From: an uncultured Erysipelotrichaceae bacterium
GTDB lineage: Bacteria > Bacillota_I > Bacilli_A > RFN20 > CAG-826
Direction of reading: 5' to 3'
NCBI GenBank assembly: GCA_902803375.1
Contig: CADCPN010000008.1
Coordinates: 1 to 39,294, forward strand
Length of the DNA stretch: 39,294 bases
Positions 1-8,520 of the stretch are shown here, in pieces. Below the pieces are notes generated by a model, which was not told the DNA's origin, searched no databases, and was given only the letters and a program-made list of their open reading frames with translations. A program made the translations under genes and the position numbers. Within the stretch, counting starts at the first letter, position 1. Each line of letters begins with the position of its first letter.

Positions 1-85
1 GCATCCATTCTAAGGCAACGGGGGCCTATGTCGGACTAAACGCGGGTCGCGCCTAAAAACTTGCATTTAGTTTGTCAGCTGGCGG

Positions 86-127
86 AATATGGGCGAAACA
101 TCACGTCTCGTCCATATTTTTCTTTTT
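86..127 (+). terminator. Rho-independent terminator of an upstream gene
   Basis: An 11-bp stem (86-96 with 108-118, one G-T pair, 11-nt loop) is followed by a T-rich run to 127. It should end transcription of a plus-strand gene whose body lies left of the window. One frame stays open from base 3 and stops at 54-56; it could be the tail of that gene, but 17 codons are too few to identify it. Confidence 0.8.
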
Positions 128-150
128 CGAAACCTTTTCGCGCGTATAAT
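122..150 (+). promoter_or_regulatory. Promoter of the glycosyltransferase-obg operon, with spacer palindrome
   Basis: A perfect TATAAT lies at 145-150. The -35 position (122-127, CTTTTT) is poor and overlaps the T-run of the preceding terminator. The spacer contains the inverted repeat CGAAA-CCT-TTTCG at 128-140, centred 11 bp before the first base of the -10 box. The same geometry is seen at hisS and tkt. Confidence 0.65.
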
Positions 151-194
151 GAACACGCGTAGAAAGTTTTCACATATCCCCCGACGTATTGCTT

Positions 195-950
195 ATGAAG
201 GTTTCGATCATCATCCCGTTAAAGAACCAGACCGATAAGGTCCTATATAACATCGAGCACAAGATCATGCCTTATTTCAATAAGACCGGTCTTACCTATG
301 ACATCATCCTCTCCCCCAATGGCTCTGATCCAAAGGAAAACGAGAGGCTAGTCAAGGAATGCTCTGAACTTAGCGCCGCCATCAAAGTCCTGCCCCTTCA
401 GAAAAAAGGGGCCAAAGGCTTAGGCGTTAGAAAAGGAATAGAAGCAAGCTCAGCCGATTACGATTTGATAATGGACGCCGACCTAGCCACCGATTTAAGC
501 GCATTTGATGATATACAGCCCGCGCTAGGAGAGTATGATGCCTTCGTCGCCGATAGAGACATGGCTGGCAGCGACGCCAACCATGGCCATCTTATCCGCC
601 GCCTTGCCCATAGGATTTCTCGCGATCTTGTGAGAAGGAAGTTCCATCTTAAGGACATCCACGACACCCAGTGTGGATTCAAGTGCTACCGCGATTCCGT
701 CGCCAAGCTCATGGTCAAGCATCAAAGGCTTGATGGCATCGCTTATGACGTAGAACACGCCTACTTCCTGACGCTTAACGGCTTTAAGATCAAATCCGTA
801 CCCGTCAAATGGAACAACGACAAAGACACCAGCATCCCGTTTTTTAGCGCTAGCAGCGAGTTCGCTGGCGATCTCCGCGACATCAAGAAACACACGCAAG
901 ACTACTTGCTAACCATAGAAGAAAAGGAGAGCTCCCATGTTAATCGATAG
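195..950 (+). CDS. Family 2 glycosyltransferase (polyprenyl-phosphate glycosyltransferase-like)
   Basis: This is a GT-A fold family 2 glycosyltransferase of about 251 residues. It opens with the typical strand VSIIIPLKN. The metal/nucleotide-sugar motif DADLATD sits near residues 93-99, and later segments (DTQCGFKCY, then a YDVEH-like acceptor region) match the dolichyl/undecaprenyl-phosphate glucosyl- or mannosyltransferase subgroup. It probably moves a sugar from a nucleotide donor to a lipid phosphate at the inner membrane face, but no C-terminal membrane segment is visible. The start is ATG at 195; an in-frame TTG at 189 is possible. Neither has a clear Shine-Dalgarno site. Its last 14 bases overlap the start of obg, so the two are one transcription unit. 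Donor and acceptor cannot be told from sequence. Confidence 0.8.
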   Translation: MKVSIIIPLKNQTDKVLYNIEHKIMPYFNKTGLTYDIILSPNGSDPKENERLVKECSELSAAIKVLPLQKKGAKGLGVRKGIEASSADYDLIMDADLATDLSAFDDIQPALGEYDAFVADRDMAGSDANHGHLIRRLAHRISRDLVRRKFHLKDIHDTQCGFKCYRDSVAKLMVKHQRLDGIAYDVEHAYFLTLNGFKIKSVPVKWNNDKDTSIPFFSASSEFAGDLRDIKKHTQDYLLTIEEKESSHVNR

Positions 951-2217
951 AGCCATATTGGAAGTTAGATCCGGAAAAGGTGGAGATGGCGCCATCTCCT
1001 TCCATCGAGAAAAGAACGTCCCAAAGGGCGGGCCAGATGGCGGCAACGGCGGAAAAGGCGGAAGCATCTTCCTCACCGCTAGACGCGATGTGAACACCCT
1101 TCTTGCTTACCGTCATTCCAAAGTCATCAAGGCCGAGGATGGCGAAAAGGGCGATAAGAGGCTTCGCGCGGGCCATAATGCTGAAGACGTGACCGCGATC
1201 GTTCCGGTCGGAACCGTCGTCACCGATGAGGCCACCGGCGAAGTCTTAGCAGACCTAAGCCACGAAGGCGACACCGTCATGGTCGCCAAAGGCGGCAGGG
1301 GAGGAAGGGGCAACGCCTCCTTCAAATCCTCCCGCAACCGTCTCCCAAAGATTGCAGGAAACGGCTATCCTGGTGAGCAGAAGCGACTCATCCTTGAGCT
1401 TAAGCTTCTCGCCGATGCCGGTTTAATCGGCTTCCCCAGCGTTGGCAAATCCACCCTTCTCAACATCGTCTCCAAAGCCAATGTCGAGACGGCGGATTAC
1501 CCCTTCACCACCCTTGTTCCGAATCTAGGCGTCGTCACCCTCGATGATGGCTACACCCAGTTCGTCTTGGCCGATATGCCGGGGCTTATCGAAGGCGCCC
1601 ATGAAGGCAAAGGATTGGGCATCACCTTCCTCCGCCACATCGAAAGATGCCGCGTCCTCATCCACATGGTCTCCATGTCCGGTGAGCGCGATGCCTATGA
1701 TGATTACCTTAAGATCAACGAGGAGCTTAAGGAATATGGTGCCGACCTCGATAAGCGTCCGCAGATCGTCGTCGCAACCAAGATGGACGAAGAAGGAGCA
1801 GAGGAGAGAAAAGCCGAATTCGATAAGAAGCTAGGCTTTGAATCCATCGGCATCTCCGCCCTCACCGATCAAAACGTCTCCCTTCTTATGAAGAAGACCT
1901 ATGAGCTTATTCAGAAGACCCCTGCCTTCGAGCTATATAAGAAGGAAGAGATCAATCCAGGCGTCAAAGTCTACGATGCGCATGAAAAAGCCAAGGAGAC
2001 CTTCTACCTTGAGCGTCCTTCGGAGCATCTATTCATCATCAAGGGCGAAGAGGTCATCAAGAAGTACCACCTCATCAACCTTAGCTACGACTCTGGCATC
2101 GCCGCCCTCATCAACTATCTCGATGATTTGGGAATCAACGAGGCCCTTGCCAAGAAAGGCGCCGTCGATGGCGATACCGTCCGAATCGAAGATTTCGAGT
2201 TCGAATATACCGCTTAA
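937..2217 (+). CDS. obgE: Obg family GTPase ObgE/CgtA
   Basis: Obg is an essential GTPase that acts in 50S ribosome assembly and stress signalling. The protein has all three expected parts: a glycine-rich Obg fold (residues 1-158, with GGPDGGNGGKGG), the G domain with P-loop GFPSVGKST at 165-173, DMPG near 213 and TKMD near 281, and a C-terminal OCT domain (about 345-426). The length of 426 residues is normal. The start at 937 has AAGGAGA 6 nt upstream and lies inside the end of the glycosyltransferase gene. In many Firmicutes obg follows rplU-rpmA; here a glycosyltransferase takes that place. Confidence 0.97.
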   Translation: MLIDRAILEVRSGKGGDGAISFHREKNVPKGGPDGGNGGKGGSIFLTARRDVNTLLAYRHSKVIKAEDGEKGDKRLRAGHNAEDVTAIVPVGTVVTDEATGEVLADLSHEGDTVMVAKGGRGGRGNASFKSSRNRLPKIAGNGYPGEQKRLILELKLLADAGLIGFPSVGKSTLLNIVSKANVETADYPFTTLVPNLGVVTLDDGYTQFVLADMPGLIEGAHEGKGLGITFLRHIERCRVLIHMVSMSGERDAYDDYLKINEELKEYGADLDKRPQIVVATKMDEEGAEERKAEFDKKLGFESIGISALTDQNVSLLMKKTYELIQKTPAFELYKKEEINPGVKVYDAHEKAKETFYLERPSEHLFIIKGEEVIKKYHLINLSYDSGIAALINYLDDLGINEALAKKGAVDGDTVRIEDFEFEYTA

Positions 2218-2231
2218 GCCTCCAATTACCT

Positions 2232-2237
2232 TATAAT
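2232..2237 (+). promoter_or_regulatory. -10 box giving a probably leaderless transcript
   Basis: A perfect TATAAT lies after the obg stop and only 7 nt before the ATG of the small ORF at 2245. Transcription would start at or next to that ATG. No convincing -35 element is seen. It may also feed ruvA-ruvB. Confidence 0.5.
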
Positions 2238-2244
2238 TAAGGCC

Positions 2245-2337
2245 ATGAAGAAAGAAGTGGCGCTGCCGTTAATACTCTCGCTAGTAGCCTCGGCCTCGCT
2301 ATTGCTCCTCGTCATGGCCTTTTTTCTGAACTATTAA
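2245..2337 (+). CDS. Small hydrophobic membrane peptide (30 aa)
   Basis: This 30-codon ORF fills the obg-ruvA gap. The product starts MKKE and is then almost entirely hydrophobic (LPLILSLVASAS, LLLLVMAFFL), ending NY: one predicted transmembrane helix with a positive N-terminus, expected to stay cytoplasmic. It is preceded at 7 nt by TATAAT, has no real Shine-Dalgarno sequence, and stops 4 nt before the ruvA ATG. It could be a real small membrane protein, or a translated leader that couples to ruvA, which also lacks a ribosome binding site. I do not recognise a family. Confidence 0.5.
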   Translation: MKKEVALPLILSLVASASLLLLVMAFFLNY

Positions 2338-2341
2338 CTCT

Positions 2342-2905
2342 ATGATTTACTCCGTCACAGGCAAAATCGTCGACCGCAATAAGGATTCGGTCGCCGTCGA
2401 TATCGGCAATATCGCTTATGAGCTTTTGGTCTCTAGACCCGCCGAGTTCATGTTGGGGGAAGAGGTGACCTTATACACCTATGAGGTCCTCACCCAGGAT
2501 GACCATTACCTCGTTGGCTTCTCCACGAAATTGGAGAAGTCTGCCTTCGCCTCGCTAATCTCCGTCAAAGGCGTCGGCCCGAAGACCGCGATCAATGCGC
2601 TCAGCAAGACCAACCCCGATGAGCTATTCGCCGCCATCAGCGCCAATAACACCGCTTATCTAAAGAAGCTCCCAGGCATTGGGCCAAAAGCGGCCGCGCA
2701 GATCATCCTTGATCTTAAGGGCAAGCTCGTATCAAGCGATGCCAAGGGCAACCCCAATATGTATGATGACGTCAAGCAGGCTCTAAAATCGCTTGGCTTC
2801 AAGGTCAAGGATATCGATAACGCCCTATCCTCCATCAATGAACCTGACCTTTCTAGCGAAGAGGTCCTTCGCCTTGCCCTAAAGGCCTTGAGGAAGAATG
2901 GATGA
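2342..2905 (+). CDS. ruvA: Holliday junction branch migration protein RuvA
   Basis: RuvA binds Holliday junctions as a tetramer and loads the RuvB motor. The 187-residue protein has the N-terminal OB-like domain ([13 protein letters not shown]), two helix-hairpin-helix motifs ([11 protein letters not shown] near 79 and [12 protein letters not shown] near 113), and a flexible linker to the C-terminal RuvB-binding three-helix domain. The start is the ATG at 2342, 4 nt after a small ORF; no Shine-Dalgarno is visible, so coupling to that ORF is possible. The stop overlaps the ruvB start by 4 nt (ATGA), giving a tight ruvAB operon. Confidence 0.97.
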   Translation: MIYSVTGKIVDRNKDSVAVDIGNIAYELLVSRPAEFMLGEEVTLYTYEVLTQDDHYLVGFSTKLEKSAFASLISVKGVGPKTAINALSKTNPDELFAAISANNTAYLKKLPGIGPKAAAQIILDLKGKLVSSDAKGNPNMYDDVKQALKSLGFKVKDIDNALSSINEPDLSSEEVLRLALKALRKNG

Positions 2906-3906
2906 GTCGCCTCCTAGACGCCAAGCGGGAAGAAGAGGATCTTTCCAGCGAAGTTTCCCTTCGCCCGCAGAAGCTAGATGAATACATCGGCCAAGCCGAG
3001 ATGAAGAGAAATCTGAAAGTCTTCATCGGCGCGGCGAAAAAGCGTAATGAACCGCTAGATCACGTCCTTCTTTATGGGCCTCCAGGATTAGGCAAAACAA
3101 CGATGGCCTATGTCATTGCCAACGAAATGGGCGGCAAGATCAAGTTAGTGAACGGCCCAAGCCTAGAAAAGCCAGGCGACCTCGCAGCGATTTTAAGCGA
3201 ACTGGAGGAGGGGGATGTCCTCTTCATCGATGAAATCCACCGCATGCCCCGCGTGGTTGAAGAAGTCCTTTATAGCGCCATGGAGGACTTTAACCTCAAT
3301 ATCCTTGTTAACCAAGGCGGAGCAAGCCATGTCCTTTCTTTGCCTCTTCCGCCATTTACCCTCGTTGGCGCAACAACCAGAGCTGGCGATTTAAGCGCTC
3401 CGCTACGGGCAAGATTTGGCATCAGCCTCAAAATTGATTTCTATTCCCATGATGAGCTGGTGCAGATTATCGAGCGCACCTCCCGCGTCTTCTCGACGCC
3501 GATCGACGAGAAAGCCGCTGGCCTCATCGCCGATAGGAGCAGAGGCACCCCGCGTATCGCCAACCGCATCTATAAGCGCGTCCGCGACTTCGCTACCTAT
3601 GAAGGAAAAGAGCGGATCACCCTTGGCTCGTCTATCGATGCCCTCGATGCCCTAAAGATTGACTCCTTAGGCCTAGATGACGTCGATCTGAAGTATCTTC
3701 TCACCCTGATTGAACGTTTCCATGGCGGTCCGGCAGGACTAGAGACCATCGCTAGCGCCATCGGCGAAGAAGACGCCAACCTTGAGGATGTCTATGAGCC
3801 ATATCTGCTCATGATAGGCATGATCGACAAGACCCCGCGTGGCCGCGTTGCCACCGAAAAGGCCTACAAACACCTCAAGAAGTCCCACCAAGACAGCTTA
3901 TTTTGA
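2902..3906 (+). CDS. ruvB: Holliday junction branch migration ATPase RuvB
   Basis: RuvB is the hexameric AAA+ motor that, with RuvA, moves Holliday junctions. Visible parts are the N-terminal segment [12 protein letters not shown], Walker [10 protein letters not shown] (near residue 60), Walker B FIDEIHR, sensor region [19 protein letters not shown], and a C-terminal winged-helix domain ending in [12 protein letters not shown]. The length of 334 residues is typical. It overlaps ruvA by 4 nt. No terminator follows; the next element is the secDF promoter. Confidence 0.98.
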   Translation: MSRLLDAKREEEDLSSEVSLRPQKLDEYIGQAEMKRNLKVFIGAAKKRNEPLDHVLLYGPPGLGKTTMAYVIANEMGGKIKLVNGPSLEKPGDLAAILSELEEGDVLFIDEIHRMPRVVEEVLYSAMEDFNLNILVNQGGASHVLSLPLPPFTLVGATTRAGDLSAPLRARFGISLKIDFYSHDELVQIIERTSRVFSTPIDEKAAGLIADRSRGTPRIANRIYKRVRDFATYEGKERITLGSSIDALDALKIDSLGLDDVDLKYLLTLIERFHGGPAGLETIASAIGEEDANLEDVYEPYLLMIGMIDKTPRGRVATEKAYKHLKKSHQDSLF

Positions 3907-3929
3907 AAAAATAGAGCGTTAGTAGCCTG

Positions 3930-3958
3930 TTGTCATGCATACTCTATAAGAGTATTCT
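3930..3958 (+). promoter_or_regulatory. secDF promoter with 17-bp palindrome
   Basis: TTGTCA (3930-3935) and TATTCT (3953-3958) are 17 bp apart. The spacer and the start of the -10 box are covered by the inverted repeat ATACTCT-ATA-AGAGTAT (3939-3955). A weaker alternative -10, TATTAC at 3958-3963, would put the palindrome centre 11 bp upstream, as at hisS and tkt. The palindrome is not followed by a T-run, so it does not look like a terminator of ruvB. Confidence 0.6.
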
Positions 3959-4019
3959 ATTACGCGGTTACTCGAATTTTACTATTTCGCGTCCTCATCC
4001 ATTTTTTAAGGAGAAATCC

Positions 4020-6866
4020 ATGCGTCGATTCTTAAGTTACGTACTTCTAAGCGCCTACGTTTTAGCCGGCGTTGCGGTTGCCGCAAGCCCAGTCATCAAA
4101 GCCGCTGACGCCGACCTCGCCTATTCCTCTGGCAAAACCCTCTACTTCAAAGCCTCCAAGCTCGATGAGGGTTCCCTCACCGGCAACTATGGCGATGAAG
4201 AAGGCAATTTCCTCGGAGAGTCCGATGCCGATGCCTCTGGCAAGCACGCCATCGAATACCTCGCCGAAACCGTCCGCGGCCGCCTAGATAACTGGGGCGT
4301 TTCCGAATACGCCGTCCGCACCCAGGGCTACGACACCATCGCCGTCGATGTTCGCGCCCCTGGCAATTCCAGCGCCACCTATACCTACCTAGAGTCCTAT
4401 CTCGCCTTCTCTGGCCAGAATTACGAGCTAGACGCCTCCAACATCACCTATAACGATTATCCGGACTCCGACTTATGGAAGGAGATGCTCGATGATCAGA
4501 CCGCCCGCATCGAAGAGATCGAAATGGGCACCGGCGTCCAGGTCCCGGTCGTCGTCATGCCGCTGAAGGAAGGCGAGAAGTACCAGACCGCCTTCCGCGA
4601 CTTGCTTAAATATTGCGAAGACAACACCTCCGAAGCCGAAAAGGATGAAGAGGGCAATGAAACTTCCCCTGCTAAAACCACAAGCGTCGTCATCTGGGCC
4701 AACCGCGCCGATACCGATTCCTACGATAACGCCGAAAAAGACCCTAACGTCGGCAGTCACGTCCTCGCAACCGTCGCCCCGGATAACGCCAAATGGATGT
4801 CCTCTTCCGATAAAGAGAAGACCAACGAGTCCGAGCAGACTTGGCAACTACAGATCGTCCCGAACTCCAGCGCCTTCAATTCCGATGGCCAGTATGATGC
4901 CTCCAAATCCACGCTCGCCTATGAAGCGGCCGTGTATCTGCGCAACATGCTCAATGCCGAAAAGCTAAGCTACACCTTCTCCGGCACCACCAATAACTAT
5001 TTCCTCTCCTATACCTATTCCCGCACCATCGAGGCCAGCGTCGAACCTCTCCTCACCCTTGGCAACTGGTTCACCTATCCCGCCATGGGCAAGACCATGA
5101 TCGCTTTGCTCGTGAGCCTGCTCCTCCTTGCCGTCGGACTCGCCTTATTCGAGAAAGTCGGAGCCCTCGCAGGCTTAGCCTCCGTCACCCTCTCCGTCTT
5201 CTCCGCCTATGCCGTCTTCGTCGCCTTTGGCGTCCAGTTCAATATTGCCGCTTTGCTCGGAATGCTAGGAACCGCCCTAGTCGCCTTGTTCGGCTATCTC
5301 TTCTATTCTTCTAGGCTAAAAGACCAGCTTTATCAGGGCCGCACCCTTAAGAAAGCCAACTCCGAAGCTGCCAAAAGCTCCCTTTGGCCGACCATCGATG
5401 CTGGCGTGGTCACCATCATACTCGGCGTCTTCGTCTATATCTTCGCCGGCGACCTTGCATCTAAGGCTGGCACCATGCTTGTCCTTGGCGGCTTCTTCGC
5501 GACCCTCGTCAACCTCCTCCTCACTCGCATCTTGTTCTGGTTCCTCTGCAACGACGATGGCATGCAGGGCAAATTCCCGCGCCGGCTTGGCGTAAATGCC
5601 GACAAGATCCCTGATCTATTAAAAGAAGAGAAGCAGTCCTACTTTGGTCCTTACCACGAGAAGGATTTCTCCAAAGGCAAACTGCCGGTACTCATCGTTA
5701 CTTGCCTATTCATCCTCGCTGGCATCGGCTCCATGATCGGATTCGGCGTCACCAACTCCGGCAACGTCTATAACGATGCCGCTTCTAGGCAAAATAGCAC
5801 CGTGTTGCGCATCGACGTCAAGTCCACCGACTCAACGATGATCACCGGCACCTCCGCCGCCAACGACTTCAACAACATCTCCGCTCTTCAGGGCGAAGGC
5901 AACTTCCTCCAGTCCGTCAAGATCGATGATGTCGTGCTCGAGAAGATGATCGCCGATGACGGCATCACCCTCTCCGAGACCCCGAAGACTGTCTATAAGA
6001 CCCCGGAATCCGGCGACGGCACCAGCGAATACTGGTTCTATTACGAAATCCCCTTCAAAGACTACGTCGATCCCAACGTCTCTCACAAAGTCTCCCTCTA
6101 TGAGGAATCGACTTGGAGCGACGTCACCACTAGCGACACTAAGTCGCTAAGCGATGCCATCTCCAACCACATCCAGGATTCCTTCATCCCCGAAGAAAGC
6201 GACTTCAAGGCCAATATCGCCGTCACTATCCCAGAAGTTTCCCAACCCTATCTTGGCAAAGTTGCACTAGGCCTAGGCGTTGGATTAGCCGTCGCGGCCC
6301 TATACATGGTCATCCGTTTCCGTCCGGGCAAAGGCCTTGCCGCCAGTATCCTTGCTGCTGCCGCCGCCTATAGCACCACCGCATTCTTCGTCTTCACCCG
6401 CCTTCCGGTCACCCCTGTCGTGGCCATTGGCTCGCTGATCTCCGCCATCCTCGTCTTCCTTGGATTCGAGTTCATCCTTGCTTCCAGCAAAGACGTCGAA
6501 AAGGAGAACAAGGACAAAGAGAAGTCTTCTCTTGAAGTTAAGATTGAGGCGCTATATGAGGCGACTAAGCGCGAAGCCGGCAACATCATGCTGTTCTCTC
6601 TCATCGCCGCCTACCTCGCCCTCATCTTCTTCGCCTTTGGTCCTAACGTCTACGCGATGCCTTACCTCAACGTTCTTCTTGGCGTACTCTTCGCCGTCGC
6701 ATTCGCCCTTACCTTGCTTCCTTGGTGCAGCGCTTTGCTTATGAAGCTATTCTCCAAGATCAAGTTCAAGCCGCTAAAGAGAAAGAAGAAGGCTAAGACC
6801 GGCCAAATCATGAAGAAGAAGGGGTCCGAGGCAGAAGAAGCGATCTTCATCGGCATCAACGACTAA
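4020..6866 (+). CDS. secDF: SecDF-type protein export membrane protein (divergent)
   Basis: The 948-residue product has the topology of a fused SecDF (RND family), which aids Sec-dependent export from the outer face: one N-terminal membrane anchor, a large extracytoplasmic domain (about 25-350), a membrane cluster (about 357-540), another anchor near 560, a second outer domain (about 585-745) and a second membrane cluster (about 745-910), then a basic cytoplasmic tail. The position between ruvB and recJ fits secDF in Firmicutes. The start is the ATG at 4020 with AAGGAGA at 4008-4014; the longer frame from 3930 runs through the promoter. The usual SecD VDANVLI-like and SecF NDTIVV-like motifs are not recognisable, so the family call rests on topology, size and context. 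Confidence 0.82.
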   Translation: MRRFLSYVLLSAYVLAGVAVAASPVIKAADADLAYSSGKTLYFKASKLDEGSLTGNYGDEEGNFLGESDADASGKHAIEYLAETVRGRLDNWGVSEYAVRTQGYDTIAVDVRAPGNSSATYTYLESYLAFSGQNYELDASNITYNDYPDSDLWKEMLDDQTARIEEIEMGTGVQVPVVVMPLKEGEKYQTAFRDLLKYCEDNTSEAEKDEEGNETSPAKTTSVVIWANRADTDSYDNAEKDPNVGSHVLATVAPDNAKWMSSSDKEKTNESEQTWQLQIVPNSSAFNSDGQYDASKSTLAYEAAVYLRNMLNAEKLSYTFSGTTNNYFLSYTYSRTIEASVEPLLTLGNWFTYPAMGKTMIALLVSLLLLAVGLALFEKVGALAGLASVTLSVFSAYAVFVAFGVQFNIAALLGMLGTALVALFGYLFYSSRLKDQLYQGRTLKKANSEAAKSSLWPTIDAGVVTIILGVFVYIFAGDLASKAGTMLVLGGFFATLVNLLLTRILFWFLCNDDGMQGKFPRRLGVNADKIPDLLKEEKQSYFGPYHEKDFSKGKLPVLIVTCLFILAGIGSMIGFGVTNSGNVYNDAASRQNSTVLRIDVKSTDSTMITGTSAANDFNNISALQGEGNFLQSVKIDDVVLEKMIADDGITLSETPKTVYKTPESGDGTSEYWFYYEIPFKDYVDPNVSHKVSLYEESTWSDVTTSDTKSLSDAISNHIQDSFIPEESDFKANIAVTIPEVSQPYLGKVALGLGVGLAVAALYMVIRFRPGKGLAASILAAAAAYSTTAFFVFTRLPVTPVVAIGSLISAILVFLGFEFILASSKDVEKENKDKEKSSLEVKIEALYEATKREAGNIMLFSLIAAYLALIFFAFGPNVYAMPYLNVLLGVLFAVAFALTLLPWCSALLMKLFSKIKFKPLKRKKKAKTGQIMKKKGSEAEEAIFIGIND

Positions 6867-6888
6867 AAAATCAATTCGAGCTATAACT

Positions 6889-8439
6889 ATGGAAGAACTC
6901 CTAAAAAGACTTCAAAAACATTATGGCTTAAGCGAAGAGGACCTCGCAGTTTACCTGCGGGAGCCCTCTTTTGCTTATGTGCCAACCATTGAGGGGTATG
7001 ATGCAACGAAATCGGCGCTTCGCCGCATCAAAGACGCCCTTTTATCCAGAGAGAGAATCCTCATCTATGGCGACTATGATACCGATGGCATCATGGCCAC
7101 TTCCATCTTGGTGAGAAGCTTCCATCTGCTGCGCCGCAACGTAAGTTTCTTCATTCCTTCCCGCTATAAGGATGGCTATGGGCTGAGTATGGAAAACGCC
7201 AAAAAGATCGCCGATAGCGGCTATAAGCTCCTCATCTGCGTCGATAATGGCATTGCTTCCGTCGACGAGATCTCGTATCTGCTTTCTCGCGGGGTCAATA
7301 CCATCGTCATCGATCACCATGAGCCTTTGGCTAGCTTGCCCCCCGCCACCGCGATCATCCACGATGACACCCTTCATTATGGCGTCTGCCCGGTTTCGGC
7401 AGGCTACCTATCCTTCCTTTTCTCGATTTGCCTTCTAGGCAGAGTCGATGACTACCTTCTCACCCTAGGCGCCATCTCCACGATTTCGGATATGATGCCT
7501 CTAAAAGGGCATAACAGGGAGATCGTCCGCCTTGCCTTGCGCAACATCAAGGCCAATAACTATCCGGAAATCTCCTATCTATGCGATAAATCCCGCATCG
7601 ATGAGAAGACCATCTCGATGGAGATCATCCCGAAGATCAACGCGGTCGGAAGGATGGAGCTTGAGCATAAGACCAATCGCCTCGTCCATTATTTTAGCGA
7701 TCTAGAAAACACTAGGAAAAGCGAGATCGCAGACTGGATGAATACGGTCAATAACGCCAGAAAAGAAGCGACGAAGGCCGCTTTCGATAAGTTGGAGATC
7801 AATCCGGTCGACGCCGGCATCTGCGTCGTCGGCAATTTGCCTGAGGGGCTCAATGGCCTTCTCGCCAATAAGCTTCTTAACGCCTACCATAAGCCAACCG
7901 TCGTCTTCTCCCCTTCTATCGCCGATCCTAGCGTCTATACGGGCTCTTTGCGTTCTTCTGAGGGCTTTAACGTCATGAAGGCCCTCGATGCGCTCTCCCC
8001 TTATGTCGTCAAAGGAGGAGGACACGCCTTTGCGGGAGGCGTTTCCATCAAGAAGAAGGACTTCCCCGCCTTTAAGGAGGAATTCCTTCGCGATGCCTTA
8101 GAATTCAAGATGGAGAAGAAAGAGAAGGACCTTATCCCGCTTTCGCTAAGCGAGGTGAACCTAGATTCCTTCCGCATCATCCGCTCCCTCGCCCCCTATG
8201 GCATGGAATTCGAGGAGCCGGAGTTCTTGATCGAGAATTTGCCCACCGATTCCTTCCAATATACCCGCGACTCTCGCTTCCTTAGCTCACCGCTAGGCTA
8301 TGGCTGCAAGCTCCTAAGCTTCAGCTTTGGCAAAAAAGACGTCAATAAGCCCAGGATGTCGCTGGTCGGAAAGTTTTGCTTAAGCGAATATAAAGGCAAG
8401 GCGAGCCTAGATTTCGTCTGCGCCCCCAAAGAAGAATAG
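6889..8439 (+). CDS. recJ: Single-stranded-DNA-specific exonuclease RecJ
   Basis: RecJ degrades single-stranded DNA 5' to 3' in recombination and repair. The DHH catalytic signature is complete: DYDTDG near residue 64, a CVDNGI segment near 118, and IDHHEP near 142. The DHHA1 domain follows with GGGHAFAGGV near 378. At 516 residues it is shorter than Bacillus RecJ and close to the minimal core, but motif order is normal. The gene starts 22 nt after secDF, without a clear Shine-Dalgarno, and probably shares its transcript. recJ followed by rel is the usual Firmicutes order, although apt is absent here. Confidence 0.93.
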   Translation: MEELLKRLQKHYGLSEEDLAVYLREPSFAYVPTIEGYDATKSALRRIKDALLSRERILIYGDYDTDGIMATSILVRSFHLLRRNVSFFIPSRYKDGYGLSMENAKKIADSGYKLLICVDNGIASVDEISYLLSRGVNTIVIDHHEPLASLPPATAIIHDDTLHYGVCPVSAGYLSFLFSICLLGRVDDYLLTLGAISTISDMMPLKGHNREIVRLALRNIKANNYPEISYLCDKSRIDEKTISMEIIPKINAVGRMELEHKTNRLVHYFSDLENTRKSEIADWMNTVNNARKEATKAAFDKLEINPVDAGICVVGNLPEGLNGLLANKLLNAYHKPTVVFSPSIADPSVYTGSLRSSEGFNVMKALDALSPYVVKGGGHAFAGGVSIKKKDFPAFKEEFLRDALEFKMEKKEKDLIPLSLSEVNLDSFRIIRSLAPYGMEFEEPEFLIENLPTDSFQYTRDSRFLSSPLGYGCKLLSFSFGKKDVNKPRMSLVGKFCLSEYKGKASLDFVCAPKEE

Positions 8440-8463
8440 ATTTAAATTCGCTTTGGCGTATCA

Positions 8464-8492
8464 TTGCACTAGGGTACGCACGCGCGTACATG
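8464..8492 (+). promoter_or_regulatory. Candidate rel promoter with palindrome
   Basis: TTGCAC (8464-8469) and a weak TACATG (8487-8492) are 17 bp apart. The inverted repeat GTACGC-ACGC-GCGTAC at 8474-8489 lies in the spacer and enters the -10 box. There is no T-run after it, so it is not a recJ terminator. The position relative to the -10 resembles that at secDF. Confidence 0.4.
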
Positions 8493-8520
8493 ACTTTCAT
8501 CATATAGGAGGGGTACCACT

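Noticed and set aside
3930-4019. N-terminal extension of SecDF starting at TTG 3930
   Set aside because: It runs through the promoter; the ATG at 4020 has a strong AAGGAGA site and begins a proper membrane anchor.
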